Positions 1-14,094 are shown, counted from the stretch's first letter. The stretch: 64,000 bases of DNA from Eremophila alpestris peregrina (GCA_009792885.1 WMCF01000007.1:10726278-10790277), one strand, 5' to 3'. Notes: generated by a model from the sequence alone, not told the origin. Numbers and translations are program-made.

Positions 1-1602
1 TTTTTTTTCTGTCTACCTGCAGTGGTGGGAGATGGAGACATGCATCCATCTTACTGAGTGATGAACTTAGAGCCTTAGGGAATTAAGCTTGTGGTGGTGG
101 TGGGAGAAAAGGATTTCCTTGGAAAGACTTCTCTTAACCTTTCTGGTTGTAACAGGAACAACTTTTTTCAATGCATCAGGTTGAGTAAGATATAGGCAGC
201 TGAGGGAAGCAGGGACAGTTCTGTTAAACAAATTGTTCCTGTGCACAGCAAATAACACCAAGTTAATGTTCTAGTGCTGTGGGTTATTAAAGGCTGCCTA
301 CAGAATAAAGTCTGTTATAGATGCTTATGTACTTGAAAGCTGATCAGAAGCCCATAGTGTCTGATGGTGAAGGCTTTTCAGCCTCATTTAACTTGGAATG
401 CTGTACAACAGCCTTGGAGTTTAAAGTTGGATATCGCTGTGAATTTAATATCTCCATAGGTATATCTTACCAACCCTGCTATGAATATATGCTATATTCT
501 CATTTCTTTATAGCTCTCAATTTAAATAATATTTTTCAACATGTTATAATTTCAGAAGAAATAGAATTGTCTTTGTGTCAGGTTAAAAGAAAACATTATA
601 GCTGATTGAAGTTTGTAGACAAAACAGATACATTCATCTTTGTTCAGTGTTTAGTTGATAGTTTGAGCATATGAGGATAATAAACATAGAATAAACTAGT
701 CTGACTGTTAAAGATGAGTTTTCCTCTCTTGGTCATTAAATAAGTACCAAATGGTGACTATTAGGAGTGATTTTGTGGAAACCAGCAGTGTCTGACTAAT
801 ATTGCTTAATAGTGTGATGTCATCATTTACGAAATGAAGACTTAGAGTCTGCTCTGGGATCATGCTTTTACAATAGCAGATAGTAGCTGAATCCTCTTTA
901 AATTATCTGCTTATTTCTATTTTTGTATCTTGGTAATGGAATGAACTGCTCTGCTGGAATAGAGCAAAAGAACTGCTGTGTTTACCAGTTGGGTATGCTG
1001 CAGAAGGCAGGTGCTGACCAAACAGGTAATAAAACGATTTATTTGAAAAAACATTGTACACGTTTACTTGCTTATTGTTGGCAAATGTGGTGTTAATGCA
1101 CCACAGAAATTAATATAATGAACCTGTGGAGAAACTCAATGGTTTTTTAAAGCTACGGTGGTTTGTCCTATTAGTATGTTTGAATTTGAGAGTGAGTGGT
1201 GTTTATTATTTTTTTCTTTTTACTTTCTGTTCCTAATTGCTGCTGCTTAAGAATTTTTTTTTGTTGTAGTGAGAATTCAGGCAAAATACTGAGCCTGACA
1301 ATTACTTTGAAGTATAACCATATTTTAGAAGTTCTCCAACAGATAGACCAAGCAAAAAAACCTATTCCTGGCATTGAAATATTAAAAAATTAATCTTAAA
1401 ATAGTATTTTTGTAGTACCCCCTTTGCAAACTAGCTGGGTTTTCATCTAGCTGACCTAAACATTTTGTGAGAAATTCAGGTGATTAAATTTTTTGTTATT
1501 ATTAAAATATTTATCATATCTACTTTCAAAATACTTACTCTGTATGTAGTTTGTTTTAGAGCTGAAAACAGGACCTTTCAAATATATGCTCTGTGATACA
1601 TC

Positions 1603-1628
1603 TTTTAAAATATAGTTTTAAAATATAG
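1603..1628. repeat. 13-bp perfect tandem duplication
   Basis: The unit TTTTAAAATATAG occurs twice head to tail, at 1603-1615 and 1616-1628. It is a small AT-rich duplication of the replication-slippage kind, with no gene context. Confidence 0.8.
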
Positions 1629-4600
1629 TAGTTTCCATCAGAATGGTTTCAAGTGTACTTTAGGAATCTTTTCAGAACTGTCTGTTAAGATTTATATTAG
1701 TACAATTGTAGAAGAAACTACTTGTGCATCACAACACTTAGAAGAGGTTACTAAAGGAACAGGCAGTTTTTTAGAATTTGCTGTAGCATTTAAGAGTGGA
1801 CATATTCTCATTTTAAAAATTTTGTTACAAAAAATCTACAGTCTAAACAAAACATGCAAAGTTGAGCATGGAAGATTCAGATTGTGGTGTTAAAGAAGGA
1901 GAACACCACTAGTGCCCTGTGTGAGCTGGCAAATGGCAGCTGTAGCTGTGGTGTGTGAAATGTGCCCTCCTGTTGCAGCTCTGTGCTTTTGTTGTGTTAC
2001 AAGGCAGGGTAGCTGACACTGGAACTGTCTTAATGGCCAGCTGTGTAAGTCAAATCTGCAAGAACTGTAGAAGAGATGCTCATTTTATCAGTTGTGTGAG
2101 TCCTCTCACTGCTCACTCAACTGAGTTATTTCTGTGTATTGAAAGCCTGCTTCACTTCAAGTGCTTCTGCTAGGAAAGTAAAAATATGCCAACAGGAATG
2201 TGTTCTTTGGAGGTAAAGTAATGGAGCTGTAGCTGCCTCAGGGGGTTAGCAGCAGGGGCTGGATACTCATAAAGTACCTGTGAGCACTGTGTCCCTATAA
2301 TACCAGCAGCAGGGCATATTCAGCTCCCCCTTGCATCTCTAATCAGCCCTGTACAGAAAAAGATGACCTGTAACTTGGTGCTTATATGTGAAATGAAAGT
2401 CAGTTTCTGTACCCAAGTGTAGAGTTTTGATGAGAGAAGACTGGGGGGGTTGGAGTGCAGCTAAGTGCCGTGGCTTCCCCCCACAATCTCTGCTTCCTTG
2501 CATTTAAGGACTGCTCCACAATACTGTTTGGCATCCTGAATACTACTTACATAAAAATCTCTAACCTCTCTCCTTGTTTCCTTATCACTGCAGATAGCAT
2601 TGTTTTGCTTGAGTAATGCCCCAGGAAATTGTTCTGTGTATATTTTCCATAAGACATATTAAGTGAACCTTTCCTAAGGGCCTTTGGAATCTGTGCTTGA
2701 AGCTCTTTGCAACAGAAGGCAGGAAAGAAGGTTTTGGTTCGATTTTTGAGTGTAGTTTTACAAGCGGATCAGACTGATCCAACAGTTTGCTGTCAATGAA
2801 AAGGGCAATCTCACTCACAGCTGTGCAGCCTTCCCCCCATCTCCTCCTGGGTTCTGGTGTGGATTTTCTCTGAGCAGATTAATTTCACAAAGCCAGCGGA
2901 AAATGTTCCAATGTATTTGGGGCACTTTTTGAAATGAATCGGGAATCAACTTGCTGAAAGGGCCTTTTGGGTCAGCATGAGATGTCTTGCCATCACCAAA
3001 AGTAGCAGTCACCTTTTAGATAGCCTCTGTTTTAATTGATTTGTGGAAAATGAACTCTTCAATAATTTAGATAAATGGAAAAACCCACATCTCTCCAGAG
3101 TTTTATTTTAAGCGCAGGGATGATATGTTTTATTATTACTGTTCATAAGCAGATAAAATGACCATTGGGTAAATGTTTCTTAAGTAAGGCATTGGCTTAA
3201 GATGGAGTCAATAAAGAACTGAAATAAAGTCCAGCAAATATTTTTGAAAGTAAGCCCAAGTGCAAAGAGGGTATGCCTCTGACTTGTTTATTTTACCATT
3301 AATATAGAAAATCAACTAAAGATGTGTTTAATTGTCAGAGACATCTCAAATATAATTTTATTTTTTTAAGATCTGATTTTTTAAAATTACATACTTGACT
3401 ATATACCTAATATACTTCTGCTGTAGTTTTTCTCAGGGTTTCATCTAGAGAATACGTGTGCAGAAATTTACAATGAATATATTTTAGTCAAGTAGTGAAG
3501 TAATAGTAATTTAGTGTTTCATATAAGGTGTATATCAGTACAAATCAAAGGAGATCTACAAGAAGTATTTCTTCATACTTAACGGCTACTCATATTTATA
3601 TATTTATATAAATGAGTGGGGAGTATATGTATGGTGAGGGGGGAATTCACTTGTTTTCCTCTGACATGTGATGAAGAGAGTTTATCAAATTTTTTATTGC
3701 TATTGGTCACTTAATAGATTATCTTTGTATTGCATTTGCAGGGTCTCTTTTTATGCATCTTCTGGACTTCGAACACTTAAAAGATTCTCTCAGGCATAAT
3801 GTTAGTATGAGCTTTCATGTGACAGCTGAATCAATTTAATGGCTCAGTGTTGTGAAAGTACCCTTCCACCTGTGCTCTCTTGTATATTCATTTTTGATAT
3901 TCCTGTTGCCTGTCTATCTTTGGTGAGACTATTCCACTTGCTAAATCAGAGGAAACCCCACTTCCCTTTCAATACCAGTGGGCAGGCAGCAAACTGGAAC
4001 GCTGTGAGAAATAACCACCAGCAAATTTAGGAAGTGAATGTCAGTAAACCTGCTGGTTGGACTTGGTTTTTCTGTTCTTTTGACTTTCTGTCCTGCAGAT
4101 TGTAAGGTGAAAAGTAAGAAATAATAAAGTCTCCAGTTTATTAAGGGAAAAAAAAAAAGAGGTGAAATTGGACAGTATTTTGCTGCATATACTCTTTGAA
4201 ATGTTATCTTTAGGCTAATTCTTTGAAATAATGCAGATAAAATGTAGTGGGAGGATTGTAAATTAAGTAAACATCCCTCGACTTTTTCAAATCTCCAATT
4301 ATTTTTAAGTTGTAGTTGTGAGAGGGACAAAATAAAGCTTTTAACTTGAAGGAGAGGGGGAGAGACATGAACATGTGGGGGATGTGAGAAAGCTTAACAT
4401 AGACAGAAATCCAGGGAAGTTTTCAGAAGATTCTGCAAAAGCTGATTGAGGAGAGTTGTGAAGTGCTGAAGTCAACAAATGTGGAGAAACTTGTTGCAAA
4501 AATATCTGCTACTGTAAAACTGTTCTATCTGTGATATACTGGTAATAGAAGAACAAAAATATTCTTTTAAATTCTTTGTATCTAACGTGTCCACAGGCCT

Positions 4601-5791
4601 TGAAAGTGACATTTTGAGAGTGAGAGAAGAGAGAGAAGAGTTTAGCATGTTGTTCCTTTTTGCTTTATACTGTAAATATCTTGCACGTAGAACAGATTTT
4701 AAAACTAAATCTGCTATCAATAATGTCTGTTAGTGATCCCAAGGTAGAGTATATAAAAGGCTGGATAGCGTGTAAAATAAAAGTATCAGCTTATTTTTAA
4801 GGAGCTGTTTTCTTTGAAGTAAAAAACTGCTATCCTTTAAAACATTAAAATTGATCTATGGGCTAAAAAAATCCCAACTCATATCCTCCTAATGCTCAAG
4901 AATGTATTTGAAAGGTCAATATAGTATTTACTAGCAGGATTAATTCAGCAACTGCATATGAAGATGCCATGCTTGTGATACCATCAATTCAGATTAAAGT
5001 AACAGAAAGATTAGAATTGGAACATTGTTAAATGGTTTTTCAATTATAATTTGAAAAAGAAGTCTGTGTTTCAAATGGAAAAGTTTTTGTTTTTTGGTGA
5101 TCAGACTAGTCTTAATCTCCTTTAGGCATGGTTTTTCTGTTTCTCATGGAAATGTGGATTTTGTGGAAGAGTCAGATATGATATTTTTCAGTAATTGATG
5201 TTTTTGATGACTATTGGTAGTTTCTGTTGGCTGCATTTGTTCCATGTTTTGGTTTGCAAACTTCTAGTTGCTTTTGTTCTAAGCTCTTCTATAACAGGAT
5301 GACTCTTACACTGTGAGTTTGAACTTTTTATATGTTCTGTATTACGTGGATATAAACTGAGGGAAAAAGAATTTCAGCCACTTCCTCTTAATCAAGGGCT
5401 ACTTTGGAAAGCCTTTCCATTTTCAGTAAATGTCATTCTTTGTGTCTCTAACTTACCACTGAATAGCCTTTAGTTGCTTTTCAAGTAATATGTCCTTTCA
5501 GGCAGTTAATGCTGTAGAAGAGTAGCTGTCATTTGGGGAGCAGTGTTAGGGACCTTGGTTGTTTTACTCAACACACATCCTCTTGTTCTCCAGCCAAGTT
5601 CTTAAAGGTCCCTTCAAGCAAAGACCCACCCTTCCAGAAAGGAGGGTTCTTGACTTATGCTTGTAAATTTTTGATGTTTGTATTTATTTATAAAAGAAGA
5701 ACTTTGTTATGGGGATCCAAAAGCACTACTGTTTTGAAGGGATGGGTAAAACTTCCAGAAAGCTATTTCACTTTACCAGTGGGACCTTCTG

Positions 5792-5835
5792 AAGAGATTA
5801 AGTTCTTGTCTGCAGCAAGAGATTAAGTTCTTGTC
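5792..5835. repeat. 25-bp-period direct duplication
   Basis: A 19-bp unit beginning AAGAGATTAAG and ending TTCTTGTC is present at 5792-5810 and again at 5817-5835, so the period is 25 bp. The copies are identical, which suggests a recent duplication. Confidence 0.85.
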
Positions 5836-8800
5836 ATGACGTGCTCTGGATGTTCAGGGCTTGGTGTATCCTCACTTCATGAGCTGTGCTATGTGCCTTT
5901 ATAGGGAGGTACTACATAAATAATAATAGTTCTTAGGCTGATGAGTCTAATGAGGTCTGTAGTGACAGGCATGTTGTGGACCCTGATTGCTTAGAATACT
6001 TTCAGTGCTCATTGACAAGATTAGTATGGCAATATAAGCTTCAGATACTCTAACATCATGATGCTGTTGTATGGTCATATTAGAGACTGACTCAAAACTG
6101 TCTGGTGTCATTTGGCATCTCTTAAAAATGCACTGGTGTGAGCTTTGTCTCAGTTACTTCTTTGAGAGGATGACTTGGCTGAAGGAAGGATGTTTTTAAT
6201 TTCAAAGTATTTTTTAACTTGAAACAGGAAAACCAGTAATACATATAAAAGAAACTTAAAACTTGTGTAAAAATATGCTATTTTTCTAGTATGTTGTTTT
6301 CAGTTTATTAGAGTTAGTTGAAAACTTTTTTCTTTGTTGACTGGGGTTTCCATAAATTCCTGTTTCATAGATGGAGCCTTGCAGAGCACAGTAGGTTAAT
6401 TTGCCCAGATATTGAGGCAGTTATACCATAGATATTTTTAGGTACATTGTATGTTTGGATAATTAACATGTTCTTATCAGTTACTGGGAGAAATGAACAG
6501 TATGCAAATGCTTTATTCGTAGATAATATGACTGACAAATTCGGAGAGCCATTTGAATGAATGGAAAAAGCTAAAGCATGTTGTCCATTTTATGTGAACA
6601 TGTTTTTACCACCTGATTTCAGTTCTTCGTTTTTCAGTAATTAGGAGGGCTTGCAGTGGAGTGACACCACTACTTTGGTTTGTGCTGTGCCAGTGCAGGT
6701 GTGTGGGTGCAGAGCTGCCTGTTCAGCTGGAGCTCTGGGCTTCACAACTGCTGCCCCGTGTGCAGCTGCTGGCAGAGGCTCTTTTGTAGTGCACCAGCTA
6801 AGGCACTGTAAGGAACTTTGTGTTGAAGACTATTTGCACAACTTCCCAGACAAACACGGCCTTGTAAAGGTTTAGCGTGTGTTAGGTGTTTAGTATCTAA
6901 CTGTTGCATTTAGCTGCCCTTGGGTTTGTTACTACTCCTGGTTCTCCCTTTCTGATGTTTGTATTTCTTTAGTGTAACAGCATGCTTGCTCAAGATAAAG
7001 GTTCAGAAATGACACTCATATGAACTATTTTATTTCTGATTTGTAAAACAATGTATCTTTTAATTACCTTTTTAAATCTTAAAAGCATCTCTATTTTTAC
7101 TTACGCTTCAGGTTCCTACAAGAGTCTGTTGTTTCATGGAGATGGGAAAGCTGCAAAATTCCGCCTTAAAAACACTTAATGGTTTAAATCCTGGTGACTA
7201 AAGCACTAAAAAAAGTCACTGTAGATATTTGCTGACTGTGGAGTGAAGAAATATGCCAGTTTAGTTCAACTGTGAGGAATGCTATGTTAATATAATTACT
7301 CTATTTCTGATACTGAGTGGTGGAGCTCCATATGCTCCTGCCCTGGGTAACTGAAACATCAGGAAAGGCAGTTTTAGGAGTTGAAACCTTAAGAGAAATT
7401 TGGCTGTCCATGCCTTGCCCCTTCTTGCTTTCCTTTACCTGACTCTGAAGTACAGCTCTCCAAGTCCTTATAGTATGTGTGCAGAGCTGCTGCCTACAGA
7501 GGGATCTAAGCCATGGTGGAGAAAGTTGGTAGGCTTATGATTGTGAGGTTTTACAGACACCTGTAGTAGTTCCCTCTTGCCACTATGCCCCATCCCTCTG
7601 CCTACTGTTAAGTGCCCTGTGGCAGAGGTGGTTGAATGAGACGTTTTTTATGCTTATGCAGGGCTCTACAGTGCTTTAATGTATAATCAGGAATGGACTG
7701 CAGTGACAGTGGCTCAGGAGCACACACTCAGCTCTGCTTATGGCAGAGGGAGGACGGCAGGGATTCACCTCCAGGCACAGAGCAAGCACATACACACAGA
7801 TCTTCAGCTGCTCTGTGAGTTGAGTGGTAATCTGCATCTGAGAATATTTTCTGCCCAAGTACTATTGCGCTCATGAGGCTTAACAGATTGCAGCTTCTGT
7901 GCTGAGTTTTTCCCTATAGGTAACTTTTTTCTTGAACTTTTTCTTGTTTAAAGTTTTCCCAGATGAATCATAAGCTCTCAGTGGGGCTTTTTTCTCCCTG
8001 ATGCTCTCTATAGGGATAGAATAACTGATCCTTGCATAATGTAAATACGACGTTTCCAGTAAAAGTGGCACAGACATCCAGGAGCTTGGGAGGAACAACA
8101 AAAATAGAAACATAACTGATTGTAGCAGTTGTCTTGAGGCCTTGTAGGGTAACAGAGTTAAGCCTTTCCTTACTCTATCCATTTAAACGCCCAGCAACTA
8201 AGCAGGGATTTTCTGTGTGCCTCTGTAACTGTTTCCAGGTTCCAATTGAAAGGCTGCTGAAAACCGAGGGCTGGTTTCCCAAACCCATTGCATTGGTATG
8301 TTTGTGCTGAAGCACACTGAGGAGGCTGGCACGATACAGAATTGGACAGATCAGGCCTTAAGGCAGTTATTTCAGGTTGTCTGACATAGAACCATCATAA
8401 TTGGGCTTTTTACCTTTCAGTTTTATTTGCAGTCATTGAAGATTGAAATTTAGCATCTGAGAAGGGAGTAAATCACTGTGTTTTTCAGAATTTTCATTAG
8501 AGACCTGCTTGGGACAATTGAGAAACTTGCATTTGTCAGACTTAGGAGATGTGGTAACAGCTTTAGGCTTGTGTGTCACTTCACCTGTCTCATTTCTTCT
8601 TGGAGGGAGATTGGTTAAATATCATCTCAGAACTTCCTGTTGTGGTTTTTGAAATGTTTCACCTTTTCATTACTGATTTGTTTCCTTGTAGTCTTACAAT
8701 GTTTGCTGATCTGGAAAGCTAGATTTTCAGGAAAGGCCAGATAGCTGTTTAGTATTAATTCCTACAAAACTCATTAGGCTGTTGTTAAACTACTTTGAAA

Positions 8801-11800
8801 ATTATTTGGTTTTTTAGGATTTAATTACTCGGGAAGGTTGTGGGGGATTCTTTCCCTTTTATTTTTTTTTTTCATTTACAGCCGATTTACTATTCAGTCT
8901 TCAGTAGATATTGTTAACTTAATGAAAAGTTAAATATTAACTGTATCCTCTTTGATCTTACTCAAAGACCGTGTTCTGCAAGAAGGCTGTGCATCTTCAG
9001 TGTCCTTCCAGAAGTAGCTGGAAAGTTCATAATCTACTTTAAAGTAGTTCTTTATTTGAAATGTTATTTGTAGTTCTTTACATGAATGCATTTTCTGTCA
9101 GTCTGTATCATCCTGAAGATGAATATAGTAGGTCTGAAAACTGTAAAGAAACTTTTGGAAACAAGAATATCTGCATGTTTTTTGTAACTAAATAGAGTGC
9201 CTTTAGCTGTAGTTTTAAATTGACTGTTAATGCTTGAATGCTTTTTTCAAAATAATCTAAATTATTTTATAGAGGGATAAAGAGAAAAATCACATTCTGC
9301 TATCTTGGCCATCTCATTAGAAAAAAAGCAGGAGCTACACTGGGGGTTTGAGGGAGGGAGGTAGTGTGTTACGAATATGCTCCTAGAGAAATGAAACTGT
9401 TGTAGAACTGGGAAACTGAAGGGGGGAAAAAAGAGGAAATGAAGCTAAAAATCTGTAATGATCCCTGTAAAACAAAAATTAATTACTTATACGGTATTAA
9501 TTCTTTGCCATTTAAAAGCAAACTTCTTGAAGTTAAATATTACTTTTTTAAGATAATAAATACAGCAATATCTTCAGTCATTAAACCCCTCTTACCTTTT
9601 CAGCCTCTAGAGGTGAAGCAAAGACAACATTGTGTGAATCATACTAATTTTTTTTTTGGTCTTGCAGCGTTTGCCACAGGCTAGATCTCTGGCAGTTGCT
9701 GCAGCAGCAGTATTATGCATATGGCACTGCATGTGCATAGTTCAAAATAGTTGCCAGCAATGTGTCTGGGTAACTCCACAAAAATGGCATGATGTTCCTT
9801 GAGTTAAAGCAAAACTGTGCAAATAGCCTTTGCATGCACATTTCTGGTAAATGTATTGTGGATAATGATAATTTTAGAAATATTTTTATTAAATACCTCA
9901 TTCTACAAATAAAGAAAAGTTCTGTTATCTCTACTATCTACAGTGCTAAAGTTTTTGATCTCTTACATTGCTTGGGTTCTCTAGCTATTAAAACACTCAA
10001 GGCAAATCTTACCTGTCCTGTGAGTGGGCTTACTGTGCAAGTATTGAAAATTCCATTTAAAAGGTATGTGTGGAAGTGCTGAATGGACTTTGCTTGTACA
10101 GGTCAAGTGTGTTATGGATGAATGGTACCACAGATGTACTGTCCAATGCTTCCTGGAGCAGCTGGGCTTACAGTGCATGAATCTTGTCATGTATCACTTT
10201 TCACAGCCTGGAGTCTGCTGACTTTGGGCACTGAAGCAGCTTGAGCAATTTGCTTCTGGCCATCCACTTTATTAAGAGTTTTCCATATCTGAGCAGAAAG
10301 CATGGTGGGGACTGGGCACTTGGATTCATCATTTTAGTGGAGTACAAACAGCTTGTGTCTGCAGACTGAGCACTTCTGCTTTACTGCACCTACAGTCCAA
10401 TTCTTGTCATGCTCTTTTAAGAGCTTACTGCTACCAGTGTGCTTATTCATGCATACCTCACCTTGACTCTTGAGAAAGTATAAAAAATAGACTTTATTAG
10501 TAGAAATCACTTCCTTCAGAAGTGAAATTGATCCAGAATCAAAAGGTATACAAATGCTGGGATCAGTATATAAACTGTGCATTTATTGGAATTGTGTAAT
10601 GTTCAGCCTATTAATAAAAGTATGCACAGATCCTCAATTTCATATTTTCTTGTTGGATTTTTTTCTTACATGAACCAGCTGCAGCTCAAACCTATTTGCT
10701 TATATTTAAATGCTAAATGCAGGTGCTTTATTTTCCATTTTATTTAAAATAGTAAAATATTCATCATATGGAAGACTTCTCTTATAAGTACTCAAAAGGA
10801 TAGGTATTTTTAGTCGTCATACTTGTTGCTCTCAGTTTTAGACAGTGTTCTTTCCAGAATACTCTTTCGTTTTCCTCTCTGAGAGTAAGGAACTGGAAGA
10901 AAAATCCATGTTATAAATGACATTTTTCTAACACAGTTTGAGAAAAACATGATGGTAATATTTTGTAACTTTGCATGATGAGTTTTGTTGGGCTCTTCTC
11001 AAAGAATTAGCCTTGTCTGTGCTTGTCCAAGATTCAGAGGCTTATAATGCATAGTTTTTCTTTCCTGCTTTTACTATTATTGTTTTGATTAAAAATAAAA
11101 GGTTACATTTTGAACTTTGTGATTTATACTGAAATCTTTTGTTAATTCTAGTATTTGGTAGGTTGCTTCATTAACTCATTTCAAAGGAACACCAAAATCC
11201 AAAAGGTCTGATATGGCAGTCATTGTTGTTTACACACCTTTGGTTATAAAGCAGTTAAATTGAGTTGTGAGAAGAATTGTTGGATGGCTTGTGCACAGTT
11301 CTACAATAAGATAACTCTTATGACACTGATGCATATATGATAGGTCTAAGATACTGACAGACCATTACTCCACTTGCTAAATGGACTTGTACTGATAATT
11401 TGTTTTTGCCTTTCTTGGGGGAAAGGGAGGGCTGTCAAAAGACTTGGTGTAAGCCATTTTAAAATCCAATAAATTAGTGATGTCCATTTAATCAAAGTTG
11501 CTATGTCTGTGCATGTATATATGAGACCATACATATTCATGTAGTTATAAAAGAAAATATTTTCAAAATATTTTTCTTCCTAATACTATACATTCATAGT
11601 CTTCAGTGCATCTACTGAAATCCTTAGAAGGAGAAGCTTATACTCTTGGTACATACAGTTCTCATTTCTTAGAAATTGTTAATGGGCTAGCTTTTTTTTC
11701 TATTAAACATTTAAAATTGAAATTGCTAGTGTCCTTGAGGATGGTGATCATTAGTTGATACTATGAATAAATAACAGTGCTACAAAATCTCAGATGCTGT

Positions 11801-12067
11801 GGTAAAAGGCCATGTAACTTGCTTGGCCAAACGTCTCAATGGCATAAATCAAATTTTGAAAAAGATTTCCTAATAATCACTTGATTTTGAAACACTACTT
11901 TGTAGAAATACTGACAACTTCTCTGTTTGTTGAAAGTCTTAACAGACTTAACAGGTGGACCATGGAGACCAGTATTTTTGTAGGGTTGTTTTAGTGTATC
12001 TCCTGGAGTTTCTGGGATGATTGTTTTTTAATAAGTTTTTGGCACTAATAACTTAAAGAATAAAAGC

Positions 12068-12085
12068 GGGGGGGGGGGGGGGGGG
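12068..12085 (+). repeat. 18-nt poly-G run
   Basis: Eighteen consecutive G residues are followed by AAGGG. The run can form a G-quadruplex on the plus strand. Its length is the kind most often miscalled in assemblies, so the count may not be exact. Confidence 0.9.
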
Positions 12086-13666
12086 AAGGGCAACTACAAA
12101 GAACCCAAAGTGTATTTTAAAAAGTCATTATTTTTGAGGTGCTGGAAGAGTTGGCTCATGATTGTGGAATGTACACTATTAACAATGATTCCTTTGAAGA
12201 AGTCTCTCTGTAGCCCAATGTTAAAGGCAGTAAGAGACCAACCATAATTAATACAGGCTTTCAAATTAGTGGTGAAATTCATCAGCTGGTTCCAAAATCT
12301 GAACTTTATATCCAAGTCATAGCAAAATACAACCTCTGTTACATCTTACTTAGTAAGAGGAAAAAGGAATGCTTGAAGTGTAACTTTGGATGTATTCATA
12401 GAAGGAGTGATGAAAAGGAACATGAAGTAATACTACCTACTGTGTAGGCAATACCTGAAACAGGCTTATGAGAAAGTTTGGTGCAAAGTCCCAAGGAGTT
12501 ACTCTGTGGATTCATGTTCTGCTGTACTCTGTATGGGAAGAAAAAAAAGTCGTAATTCGATATAGGTGGCAATTTAGTGTCTTCTTATAGAAAACTATTT
12601 TTTGCATGGGGAAATTTGGATTGTTTTTAATGTATGAAAACTGAATGTTATTACTGGTCTCTCTCTTAATAAAACTGTTCAGCTTCTAAATGACAGCAGC
12701 TGGTGCTTGAACCAGCCTAATGCAGTGGGCTTGTCCCACTCTTTCTTCTGTGTCCTTCTGCTGCTGTGTTACACCTGTCACTTAAAGCACTTAGTTTTAC
12801 ATCAGCTGGTTTATGTTACCTCTCTGTTAGTGATAATTGTTTTGTCTTTTTGGGGTGGGGGGTATAGATTAAAAAAGCGCCAAGCAAACAAAACCAAAAC
12901 CCCAAACCTTGAAAAGTATTTGATTTACACTGTTCTTAAATCTTTCCTACAACTTCAGATAATTCTAATTTGTTTGAGGACACAGATATTATTTCTTCTT
13001 CATGGCTTGTTTACTCCAAGTACAGTATGGACAACAGTTTTGAAACTGTGGATTTAAAAAAAATCACTTTAAAGCAGATTTAGTTAATTAGTGTTCCTTG
13101 GATCCACATGATTTTTTGGTTCATCTGTATGGTGTGGGTCAAGTTATAATTTAAGTAGACATAATGAAACTGCTGTTGGCAGCCACTGCTACAGTAATCT
13201 CAGCAGCCAGTTCTCTCAGTTTCTGTTACTTGACCCAAGGGTAGTGTTACACATACAATTTGGTGGCAGTTAGGGAAACAAACATTATGTTATCCTTGTC
13301 ATTTCTTCCTCTCTGAAATTTTCAATTGTCCAATAAAATCATGAGACACTTTCAGGTGTGTTTTTGCATGTGTGTAAAGTTGACACCTGAAGCTGAAGAG
13401 AGGCACCAGCTTTTGGTTGTACATGGTAGTGTGGACAAGATGAAGGAGGTTTATCTTAAACTGCTTTACCCTGTGCTGAAGTGGGCAAGGGCTGTGGGTA
13501 AAGTATCTTGCTTTATCCCAAGAGAATGGCATTAAAACCTTAGTGCTACCTACGGCAGTGTTGGATGCATCCCTAGGAGCCCAGAACTAACTTTTAAGAG
13601 AGTTCCCACTGTGGCATCTGACATGACACTGGACAGAGAAAACTATCAGAAATACCAACATTGTGT

Positions 13667-13737
13667 CAAGTCCTTTAAAAGACACTAAGATAAAAACCCC
13701 AAACCAAACAAACCCCAGACCAAGTCCTTTAAAAGAC
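13667..13737. repeat. 17-bp direct repeat with 54-bp period
   Basis: The 17-mer CAAGTCCTTTAAAAGAC is found at 13667-13683 and again at 13721-13737. An A/C-rich segment of AAACC/AAACAAACC type lies between the copies. The repeat abuts the CR1 fragment that follows. Confidence 0.85.
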
Positions 13738-13770
13738 TTTAAGGGAATAAAAACCACCAATGAAAGCTAG

Positions 13771-13925
13771 TAGAATCATAAAAGGGTTTGGGTTCTAAGG
13801 GGCCCTCAAGCTAGTCTAGTTCCAGCCTCCTGCAATAGCAGGGACACCTTCACTGCACCAGCTTGCTCAGAGCTTCATCTAGCCTGGCCTTGAACAGTTC
13901 TGGGCATGGGACATCCAGAACTGCT
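13771..13925 (-). mobile_element. CR1 LINE fragment (3' end)
   Basis: This matches the reverse complement of the avian CR1 3' terminus. Read on the plus strand it has, in order, the AGAATCATA...GGTTTGGGTT tail, CTAGTTCCAGCCTCCTGC, GCAGGGACACCTTCACT, CTGGCCTTGAACAGTTCTGG and GGGACATCCAGAAC. Each block is recognisable from the CR1 consensus with scattered substitutions. About 155 bp survive, so the copy is strongly 5'-truncated and incapable of movement. It ends about 300 bp before the FRYL CpG island. Confidence 0.88.
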
Positions 13926-14094
13926 GCTGGCTGTAGGTGTAGGACCTAAATCGGCTGTAGTTCTCTTGCAGGCATCCACCGTAGGAACACTTATGGCCTT
14001 CCTGCCCTCGGCTGTGATTCTGTTTTTCACATTTGTGATTTTCCGTCCTCTGTACCGCCACCCCTCTGATTTTGCTGATCTTTTAGACGGATTG

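Larger units (their letters stand above)
1..13770. other. Non-coding flank or distal intron of FRYL
   Basis: AT-rich DNA in which I recognise no coding exon on either strand. The short open frames here have no recognisable domain and are not bounded by splice sites that would join to FRYL. The segment holds a 25-bp tandem duplication near 5.8 kb, an 18-G homopolymer near 12.07 kb, a 54-bp-period direct repeat near 13.7 kb and many T or A runs. In mammals the gene divergent from the 5' end of FRYL is OCIAD1 (recalled), but no OCIAD1 exon was recognised. An untranslated FRYL exon could be hidden here, because such exons cannot be seen by translation. Confidence 0.6.

Noticed and set aside
8845..8882. 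Long T tract followed by ACAG, exon-like acceptor
   Set aside because: The downstream sequence hits stops in all frames within a short distance and matches no FRYL segment.
1..13770. OCIAD1 or other neighbouring gene expected at the 5' side of FRYL
   Set aside because: No minus-strand exon series with recognisable protein was found; the gene is probably beyond the left edge.
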